A model generated the notes under the pieces. It was not told the origin of the DNA and made no database searches. It saw nothing but the letters and a program-made list of their open reading frames with translations. Made by a program: the position numbers and the translations under genes. DNA of 64,000 nt, from positions 59,587 through 123,586 of the forward strand of contig NW_027417522.1 in assembly GCF_009905375.1 (NCBI RefSeq), read 5' to 3'. Origin of the DNA: Apium graveolens. Taxonomy: Eukaryota; Streptophyta; Magnoliopsida; Apiales; Apiaceae. Below, in pieces: positions 55,236 through 64,000 of this stretch (the stretch's first letter is position 1; every line of letters begins with the position of its first letter).

Positions 55236-58200
55236 GTGCAGGGAAAAAGAAGAAATCTATGGTACTTGGACAGTGGCTGTTCAAGACACATGACAGGAGA
55301 TTTCTCCCTGCTCACTGAGTTTAAGGAGAGAGCTGGCCCTAGCATAACCTTTGGAGATGACATCAAAGGGTTTACTATGGGATATGGCTTGATTTCAACA
55401 AGGAATGTCATCATTGATGAAGTTGCATTAGTTGATGGTCTCAAGCACAACTTACTGAGTATCAGTCAACTATGTGATAGAGGGAATACAATTTCCTTCA
55501 ATTCAGAAGCCTGTGTTGTCACCAGCAAGAAAGACAACAAAGTGGTTCTAACTGGAGTTAGAAAAGGGAATGTGTACTTAGCTGACTTCAACTCTACAGA
55601 TGCAGAATCTATTACTTGTCTCTTCAGCAAAGCAAGTTCAGTTGAGAGTTGGCTATGGCACAAGAAGCTATCCCATTTGAATTTCAAGACAATGAATGAT
55701 CTAGTCAAAAAGGACTTAGTTAGAGGAATTCCTCTAGTTGAATTCTCAAGGGATGGTTTGTGTGATGCTTGTCAGAAAGGCAAACAAAGGAAAGCATCAT
55801 TCAAAAAGAAGCTTGAAACAACAATTGATGAACCATTACAGCTGCTGCATATGGATTTGTTTGGACCAGTCAATGTATTGTCAATTGCAAGAAAAAGATA
55901 TTGCTTAGTGATTGAAGATGATTTCTCAAAGTTTTCATGGGTCTATTTTCTTGGATCAAAGGATGAAGAAAGTGAAATCATTATCAATCACATCAGGCAA
56001 GTCAATAATCATCCTGACTTGAAGGTTAGGAATATCAGGAGTGACAATGGAACTGAGTTCAAGAATTTGTCAATAAGGCTGTTCTGTGAAGAAAATGGAA
56101 TCATGCATGAGTTCTCAGCTCCAAGAACACCTCAGCAAAATGGGGTAGTTGAAAGAAAGAACAGATCTTTGATTGAGGCTGCCAGAACAATGCTTGAAGA
56201 ATCAAAGTTACCCACATATTTCTGGGCTGAAGCTGTTAATTGTGCCTGCTACACAGAATATTTCTTTGATCAATCAAGCTAAAGGCATGACTCCTTATCA
56301 GTTGTTCAAGAGAAGAAAACCAACTCTAAACTTTCTTCATGTCTTTGGATGTAAATGCTTTATACTGAGGAATCAATCTGACCATAAAGGAAAGTTTGAT
56401 GCAAAGGCTGATGAAGGGATATTTGTTGGTTACTCAGCTGGAAAATCTTATAGGGTCTACAATCTAAGAACCAACATAGTTATGGAATCTGTGCATGTTG
56501 TGTTTGATGATAAAAAGATTGATGGACTAACAGATGAGGGACACAATGAGAGACTCAAATTTGACAACATTGAGATATATTGTGATAATAGTGAAGAGGA
56601 GATTGATGGAGATGACACTTCAAAAGGGATTCAAAATATGCCCTTGGATAATGCACAAAATTCTGCACCCGTTGATAGAGGCAATGCAGTATCCGTTGAA
56701 AGACATAGTGCATCATCCGTTGAAGTACAAAATGAAGCATCCGTTGATCATAGTTCATCAACGGATAATTGATTTACATCATCAGTTGATAGAACTCCAA
56801 ATTCCCTGCAAAGAACCAACAACTCAGGGGGAGTTTCAACTAATCAACACTCTGTCTCACATCATGACAATACTAAGGCCACCTCATCTAGAGCACATCT
56901 TCCACCTCAAAGGAAATGGACCAAGAATCATCCCTTTGAACTGATCATTGGTGATGCATCATCTAAAGTGCAAACAAGAAAAGCTACTCAAGATGAATGT
57001 CTGTATAGTAGTTTTCTATCTCAGGAGGAACCTAAGAAAGTGGAAGAAGCTTTATTGGATCCAGATTGGATATTAGCTATGCAGGAAGAGCTGAACCAAT
57101 TTGAGAGAAACAAAGTTTGAAAGCTGGTACCCAAACCAAAGAACAAGAGTCCTATTGACACAAAATGGGTATTCAGAAACAAGATGGATGAAAATGGCAT
57201 TGTCATAAGGAATAAAGCCAGATTGGTTGCTAAAGGCTATTCTCAACAAGAGGGAATAGATTTTGATGAAACATATGCTCCTGTTGCAAGACTTGAAGCC
57301 ATCAGAATTTTTCTAGCCTATGCAGCCCATGCCAATTTCAAAGTCTATCAAATGGATGTCAAGAGTGCATTTCTAAATGGGAAATTGGAGGAAGAAGTCT
57401 ATGTAAGTCAACCTCCAGGGTTTGAAGATCCAAATTTTCCAGACTATGTGTATTATCTGTTGAAAGCACTCTATGGACTGAAGCAAGCACCTAGAGCCTG
57501 ATATGAAACCCTATCAAAATTCCTTTTGGAGAATCACTTCACTAGAGGTACTGTTGATAAAACTCTCTTCTTTAGGAATGTTAATGGCTCTAGTATACTT
57601 GTTCAAATTTATGTAGATGACATAATATTTGGTTCTAAAGATAATAAACTTTGCAAAAAGTTTGCTAAGCTAATGCAAAGTAATTATGAAATGAACCTGA
57701 TGGGAGAACTAACCTATTTTCTTGGTTTACAAGTTAAACAAGTTAGTGATGGAATTTTCATTAGTCAAACTAAATATATTCATGATCTTTTAAAGAAGTT
57801 TGACTTAATGGAATGTTCATCTGCAAAAACTCCCATGGCCATTGTCACCAAACTTGAATTAAATAAGACTGAAAAGTCTGTGGACATTACAAGTTATAGA
57901 GGCATGGTTGGTTCACTTTTATATTTAACTGCTAGCAGACCAGATATAATGTTTGCTACATGTCTGTGTGCTAGATTTCAAGCTGATCCTAGGGAGTCTC
58001 ACTTAATTGCTATCAAGAGGATTTTCAGATATCTCAAGGGTACACCAAATTTAGGTATTTGGTATCCTAGAGAATCTGGCTTTGATCTAATTGGTTATTC
58101 AGATGCAGACTATGCAGGTTGCAAAATAGACAGGAAAAGTACAACAGGCTCCTGCCAATTCCTGGGAAATAAGCTTGTATCATGGTTTAGCAAAAAGCAA

Positions 58201-58554
58201 AATTCAGTCTCTACTTCTACAGCTGAGGCTGAATACATTGCTGCTGGAAGTTGTTGCTCTCAAGTGTTATGGATGAGGAATCAACTCCTTGATTATGGAC
58301 TTCATGTTGACAAAATTCCTATCTTTTGTGACAACACAAGTGCCATAGCCATAACAGAGAATCCTGTGCAGCACTCAAGAACCAAGCACATTGATATCAA
58401 GTACCACTTCATCAGGGAGCATGTCATGAATGGTACAGTGGAACTACATTTTGTTCCAAGTGAACAACAAATTGCAGACATATTTACCAAGCCACTTGAT
58501 GAATCAACATTCACAAGGTTGGTAAGTGAGCTAGGTATGCTTAGTTACTCATAA
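55236..58554 (+). pseudogene. pol polyprotein, disabled (A2)
   Basis: Same domain order as A1: protease LDSGCSRHMTG, integrase with intact SDNGTEF and QNGVVERKN, hinge with repeat words, RT with YVDDIIFGS, RNase H ending [11 protein letters not shown]. Here protease and integrase read open to about 56255, where a 2-bp deletion relative to A1 shifts the frame. In the new frame there are three TGA stops: 56770-56772 in the hinge, 57118-57120 (a Trp codon in A1) and 57499-57501 (Trp in A1, in APRAW). From 57502 the frame is open to TAA 58552-58554. The damage differs from that in A1, so the two copies died independently. Confidence 0.93.
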
Positions 58555-58640
58555 AATTTATGTCCTTATTGCAATTTGAATTGAAGCCTGAAATTATTAG
58601 TTGCTAGAACAAATTTGACTTCTTAACAAAGATTATTCCA

Positions 58641-58855
58641 TCAACGGATATTTCCTATCCGTTGAAAGTCAAAATTGTTCTGTCAACGGATGTTCATTAT
58701 CCGTTGAAAGACATATACATTTCTGAAATTTTTTTATCCGTCAACGGATAAAACTGAAGTACCTTTCAACGGATGACAGTTTACTTTATCCGTTGAAATG
58801 TCATATCAGTCGATTCAGGTGTTTCACAGCCGTTGATTCTATTTTCTTCACCGTT
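58641..58855 (+). repeat. Inverted repeat-word array in the pol-env spacer, A2
   Basis: 25-bp hairpins with 10-bp arms and 5-nt loops at 58641-58665 and 58683-58707 (first arm of the latter ends in G). Further pairs follow to about 58800, and truncated CCGTTGAT words near 58832 and 58851. Parallel to 3774-3975. Confidence 0.9.
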
Positions 58856-58993
58856 GATACTCATACATACAGTTGTATGTATTTGTTTTAAAGGTAGTTT
58901 TTAGAATACTTACAGTTTATTCTTAAATGGCTGAAATTCACTAACATATATTTATTGTTTAATCTTTTATTTATGCTTTTTAATTTGAGAAAG

Positions 58994-59001
58994 TATATAA
59001 G
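58994..59001 (+). promoter_or_regulatory. TATA box of a putative internal promoter for the env-like ORF (A2)
   Basis: TATATAAG 118 bp before ATG 59112, followed by a leader rich in TTTTC and CTCTC and by ACAACAATGGC at the start. In A1 the box reads TATAAAAG, so the two copies differ in sequence but both keep a TATA box. Confidence 0.6.
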
Positions 59002-59111
59002 CCCTTCTGATTTTTTCATTTTTACTTTACGCTTTCTTGAAATTTCAAAGCTTTTACCATTTTCTCTCTGCAAATCCTTCAAGTTATTCTCTGCAATTTC
59101 TACTTACAACA

Positions 59112-62100
59112 ATGGCACCAGTAGTAAAAATTATGTCTCAATCTGGGTTCATCTATGAGAAGAACAATTTCATAGCTTTGGTAGCAAATAATGAAGCCCA
59201 CTCAGATTATCACAAAATGATGGACTTCATCAAAAACTGTAAACTTAGCTATGCAATGCTGGAAGCCCCAATGATTTACTGTGAAGTAGTTGAGGAGATT
59301 TGGACAACTGTTGAGTTCAACTCCATAGATATGACCATCTCTTTCACTCTCAAAGGTAAAAATCATTGTGTTAACTGTGATGATTTACTAGCATGTTTTA
59401 AATTGCCTGAGAACAATGCCATAACACCACACACTGATAATGATGTATCCAGCATGTTAGATTCCATAGGTTATTCTCTTAACTCTGCTAGTTTAAGGGG
59501 TATTAAAAGAAAAGGCCTTAGGAAAGAATGGAGTTTTCTTGGGGATGCCTTTATCAAGGTTTTCTCTGGGAAAATTAGTAATTTTGATGCCATAACTTCA
59601 TCTCTTGTTAATATGCTCTATATGCTTGTTTCTGATAGGTATTTTAACTTTAGCAATTATGTTATGCTAGAATTGGGTACTAGATTAGGTAACAAAGCTA
59701 ATAGACCTAATAACATCTATTATGCTAGATTCTTTATGTTATTGGCTAACCATGTTGCTGAAGGTTTGGTCATAACCAATGAGAATAATAAACTCAAGTG
59801 CCGGGCACAAGAGAAAAGAGTTCTTGCAGATTTATTGAGAATGGATCTCAACAGCAGTGTACCATTGGTATATTTATCAATCATGGATGCACCTCAGGTA
59901 AGTGAGGTAATTGTTTCCACAACTCCTACTTCTTCCAACCCCTCTATTTCTTTATCTTCTAGTGTGCCCATGGAATCTGTGACAATGCCCTAACAGATTC
60001 CTACCAAGGTCACCAAAACTAAAATTTCAAAATCAAAGACAAAGAAAACCACCTCTGTTGTTTCTCAAAAGACAACAGTTGTAACACCTACCCTTAACCC
60101 TGAGGGGAGTGAACAGGGTGTGAGTGGTGAGGGGAGGGGTGAACATCAAAGAAACCCCCAGGATAAGGAAGGAGAGATAAGTGTTTCCCAAGCTAGCCAA
60201 GCCACAGTTTCTCAAAAAGCTGTGGTGGTTGAAAAGGTTACTAGCACATCCCTAGCTGCATTCTCCCAAAAGGATGCAACTATTAAAAATAGTTCCCAAC
60301 CAGGAACACAGAACAAACGAGGGAGGGACACAGAAGCCAAACACTCACCAACAAAAGCTTTTATTAGAAGAAAGAGGGCTAGAACCCAATCTTCTACACA
60401 GGGTGTACACACTGCACAGATACATCCATCTGTATCTATGCCTTCTCAAACTCAGTTTGATGTGGTTCCAATAAATGTGGAGTCACAGCCCCATTCTCTC
60501 ACAATTAACACACATCAATCAACACACACTTCATCACCATCTCTGGATGTGGATATGTTATTCCCATCAATTCCTGATTCTCCCTCTTTACAACTCAGGG
60601 AAGAGCCCCACTCAAAAACAGGTGATCATCATCTTTTAGATGATTTGTTGGATCACCCGCAAATTCTTTCAGATGTAATTGAAGGATCTGTGTCACCAAA
60701 AGATTCAATAGTTATATCACTTTCAATTTCTACTTCTTTTCCTTCTTCAACGAATATCACTCATCCGTTGACAAGTGGTTGTTCTTCAACGGATAAGCTT
60801 AACAGCAGTTATCCGTTGATACCATCAGTGTCACCTTCAACGGCTATTCCATATCCGTTGATAGTCTCTACACACACAACTGAAACAATTCCAAGTGTAA
60901 AAGACATGATTACTGTACAATCACTTTTAGGACTGAGGGAAGGGAGTGACAATTTGAGTGAGAGGCTGGGTTGCACCCAGGCAAAAGGAGAGATTGAGAG
61001 CTCAAATATGCATGCTATTTCTTCCAGCATGGCAAAACTAAGTGAGAGGAGTACCACCTTAGTAGGTGAAGGTGAGGAAGTGAGGAGTGTGAGCCAGGGG
61101 GAGCCCCTGATGCAAGAATATAGAGAAAAAGAGAGAAAGGCAGGTACAGCAGATATAAGGGTGGATCTAGCCATTGCTAGTGAGTCAATGATTGTGGATG
61201 ATGCTTATAAGGAAAGACAATTTCAGCAACATTACAAAGCTGTAACTGATAACATTTCCTTGGATGCTGACACTTTTACTCATCCTGTGTCAGCCTATCA
61301 GTTGTTGGCTGCTCAGGGCAATGAGGAGGCAGAAAAGACACTACATCTAGTACATACAACAGAATCTCTTCAAAGGGATAAAGCTGCTATTAACAAGATG
61401 CCTTCTACAGCTGGTGAGCCATCTGAGGAATTTGGAGTAAATTCTGATGATGATGACTCTGTTTCTTTTGATGGAAGCATGAACTTAGGGGGAGATGAAA
61501 GCCCTAGTTCTATTCCAAATTTATCTGAATGGGCCTTGACAAAGGAGTCTACAACAGGGCAATTCAATGTCTCCTTAGTCAAACAAATCAGTACTATCCA
61601 ACAGGCCATTCAGAAAACTTCACATGCTGGTACCAAGGCAATCCTTACAGCTCACCTGGACTCACTGCATCTCATGAAGTTGCAGCAAGTAAGACAGAAT
61701 CTGAGTGTGGATAAACTCAAGAAGGATATTGCTGACTTGAAATCCTACAATTCTGAAAAATTGGATTCAGTCATGCCCTATGGTACAATGAAGGACTTAT
61801 TGTTGAGATTGAAAAAGGATTCAAATACTGAAAAGAGGCTGGCTAAGTTAGAAGACAGAGTCCAAATTATTGAAAATTCTGTGGCCAGCATTCTTCACAA
61901 CCAACAATCTCAAACAAGTCTACTTATGCAGCTGGCAAAGGCACAAGGCTTGACCCCTCTCCTTGATGATAACAAAAAGGGGGAGAGAAAAAGGGAAGGG
62001 GAAGGAGAGCCATCTACAAAAATCCAGATATCTAAAGTGCTAGTTCCTGCCATCACTACTTTTCCAATTATGCAAATCAAAGGAAAGCCTGATGGAATTG

Positions 62101-63637
62101 ACCTAATACAGCTAGCAGCAGCTGAAATTCAAGTGAAATAGCAAAGGAGGAGAATTGATGAAAGGGTGCAACAAATGTTTGGCTCAACACAAGATAAATC
62201 AATATCTGTGAAACATAGCACAAAGGTTGAACCAATCATTATGGAGCACAAGCCAGAAAGGAGGAATAAGGTTGGAGAGACTTCTTTCAAGAATCTAAAA
62301 CCTATGGTTCTCAAGCCCAACACTAGATCCAGCAAGGACTCCACAAAGAACCCCCTAGACTTTGCTCAGATGAAAGAAGTGGACTTTCCTCTTCCAAAGC
62401 CTGATGAAGACAAAGTTTTGGGTGCTAACATCATAAAGTACAAGGAGACCAAGGACATAGTTGAAAGAATGAAAATGGCCATTATCTTTAGAGAGGGAAA
62501 GAGTATCTGTGTGATGCAAGGACATCCCAAATTTACAAAGGCCAAGAGGGAAGAAACCAAAAGGTTGAAGAAAGAAGCTGAAAAACTCAAGGCTGACAAA
62601 AGAGCACAAGCTAAGCTTGAACAACAGCTAAAGTCAAGTCAAGTTGAAGGAGAGAAAGGAATTGAAGTCAGGGGTGAAGACAAGATTGCAAACCTAGATG
62701 AGGTTTTTGGGAGTATATTTGGTGAGAGTATGGAGGAAAGAGAGGAATGGCAGAAGGGAAACAGAAGAAAGGCCAAGGCACATAGAAGGAGTGAAGATAA
62801 CACTGAAGAAACTAAATCAATATCTAAACCACTACCTTCCATACCTGAACCTTGTGTTGCTGATCCCACTATAAACATCCATGGTGAACTAATCATCCCA
62901 AAAGAGGAACCTATTGATTGGGACACCATCAAATTGCCTACCTTTTTAACCACTCTTCCACTACCAAAGAAACAGAAAAGAAAATCCAAATCTACACCTC
63001 CCCTAACCTCTAAGAAATTCACTCAAAACAAAAACCTAAGCCTATGCCACCCATTTCTAAAGATGATTATGTTCACATCTGTGACATAAAAGAAATTTCA
63101 GACATTGAACTCTATCTGGATGAGCTGGAGGATGTAAGGGGAATAGCTGCCTACAGACAGCTACCAGAGAGATTGGTGTTCAGATACATAGGAGCTGGGG
63201 AAAGAACATGGCCTCTCTACAAGATTCTGAATGAAGGCTACTCTACCTTGATCAGAGTCTTTTCAGCCATACAAAAGGATTCTGGCTTTACCAGGACTGC
63301 CAAGACTGAAATTCTCAACAAGATTGCCAACATAAGGAAAACTTGGAGGGAGCCCAATGCTTTGCCCAGAACTTTACTCATTCCAGAAAGGGGAATTACA
63401 ATTCACAAATCACCTCATTGGTTGATGGAATTTAGAGATGATAAAGGAGTCAGAAGATTTTTCAGACTTGAAGACCAACTCAAGATTGCCAGCAATGAAA
63501 CTCTCAAGGAAATGCAATCTAAGTTGGATATCAATGATGAAGATGAAGCTGAATTCTACAGACAACTCCAACTCCAAATTGAGGAAAATGACAAAGGGCT
63601 AGGAAAGAAAACAAGGGAACAAAGAAGAAAAAGATGA
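59112..63637 (+). pseudogene. Sirevirus env-like ORF, broken (A2)
   Basis: Collinear with the intact A1 ORF. ATG 59112 gives about 293 codons to TAA 59991-59993 (AAA in A1). The same frame then continues to TAG 62139-62141 (GAG in A1) and on to about 63030, where an indel moves the C-terminal domain to another frame that ends at TGA 63635-63637. The N-terminal region, coiled coil (about 61560-61960) and C-terminal domain (about 63060-63500) are well preserved at protein level, while the low-complexity middle is more variable. Not translatable as one protein. Confidence 0.92.
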
Positions 63638-63825
63638 TTTGCTCAGAGTAGAGGAGCACCCTTGAAAATTCTGTAAATCTTCAATTACCTCCTAGTACAT
63701 ACACTTTTACAGCACTTTTAAATTTCTACTTAGTTTCAATTCATATATTTGTTAAGTGTTTTGTTATCATCAAGTTAACCCTGAATTTATGTCTACAATT
63801 CTTATAGACATAAATAGGGGGAGAT
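63638..63825 (+). other. 3' untranslated stretch and polypurine tract, A2
   Basis: No ORF. It ends in CATAAATAGGGGGAGAT (63809-63825), identical in its core to the tract of A1. Confidence 0.88.
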
Positions 63826-64000
63826 TGTTAGGAATATATGTGCATTAGTTTGATGATATGTTTAACAAAACACTTAAGTAGAAGTTAGTGTTTGCAGCCT
63901 CAACGGATAAGACCAATCTTTGCTATCCGTTGATGGTGCAGCTTTACTTAGAAATAAGTCTAGTGTTGTAGCACATTTCAGTCTCTGTATTAAGATATAA
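63826..64000 (+). repeat. 3' LTR of Sirevirus A2, first 175 bp
   Basis: Matches 51722 onward. Differences visible by eye: AAGTTAGTG against AAGTTTAGTG, changes around ACCAATCTTTGC, CCGTTGA against CCATTGA, and GTATTAAG against GTATTTAAG. The window ends inside it. Confidence 0.93.

Larger units (their letters stand above)
51722..64000 (+). mobile_element. Sirevirus family A, copy A2 (3' LTR runs off the window)
   Basis: 5' LTR 51722-52746, primer site 52749-52760, gag, pol, spacer, env-like ORF, polypurine tract 63810-63825 and the first 175 bp of the 3' LTR. The internal part is 11,079 bp; with two LTRs the full length would be about 13.1 kb, normal for Sireviruses with an env-like ORF. The presumed left target duplication is GTATG (51717-51721). 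The visible LTR overlap shows several differences in 175 bp, so this is not a recent insertion. Confidence 0.94.

Noticed and set aside
1..64000. A1 and A2 as two halves of one element
   Set aside because: A1 ends in its own 3' LTR and A2 begins with its own 5' LTR; the env-like and pol regions are present in both with different mutations.

Overview
The window is plant nuclear DNA, almost certainly from a eudicot, made entirely of stacked and nested LTR retrotransposons. I found no host gene, tRNA, rRNA or CRISPR array. The evidence is the set of plant-specific lineages (Sirevirus-type Ty1/copia with a large env-like ORF, Athila-type Ty3/gypsy with a tRNA-Asp-type primer site, chromovirus/Tekay-type gypsy), AT-rich spacers and TATA-box LTR promoters. 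The species cannot be named from the sequence.

Layout, left to right. (1) 1-9988: 3' part of a Sirevirus copy, 'A1': end of gag, broken pol, an intact 1504-codon env-like ORF and the 3' LTR. (2) 9989-11452 and 20628-25375: an old, decayed Tekay-like gypsy element with one 3.9-kb LTR (20827-24737), split by (3) 11453-20622, a complete, very young, non-coding LTR element (LARD-like; two 3.9-kb LTRs around 1.38 kb; target duplication CTTAG). (4) 25376-31939: 5'-truncated Sirevirus of a second family, 'B'. (5) 31940-33003: 3' scrap of a third env-like ORF, 'C'. (6) 33004-51721: an Athila-type element with decayed gag, pol and env-like ORF2. It is interrupted in the reverse transcriptase by (7) 37759-45758, a minus-strand copia element with target duplication AAGTG, and in its 3' LTR by (8) 51722-64000, a second family-A Sirevirus copy, 'A2', with an intact 804-codon gag, broken pol and env-like ORF, and the start of its 3' LTR.

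Within each element the order is LTR - primer-binding site - gag - protease/integrase/RT/RNase H (copia) or protease/RT/RNase H/integrase (gypsy) - env-like ORF - polypurine tract - LTR. No pol in the window is intact, so any movement would need proteins supplied from elsewhere. The LARD-like element has no coding capacity but shares leader and polypurine-side sequence with the Tekay-like remnant, which suggests cross-mobilisation by that group.

The most interesting signals are these. First, all four env-like ORFs (two Sirevirus families and Athila) look like free-standing genes: a TATA box 104-157 bp upstream, a pyrimidine-rich or AC-rich leader, and an ATG GCA CC start. Second, each Sirevirus family carries its own short repeat word and inverse complement (family A TCAACGGATA/TATCCGTTGA; family B AGTTCTGAT/ATCAGAACT), scattered over corresponding places including LTR, pol-env spacer and env-like ORF. 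In family A the forward word is always read in the same codon phase. The minus-strand copia element and the Athila element carry unrelated inverted-repeat clusters of their own, the copia one with the same 10-5-10 hairpin geometry as family A.
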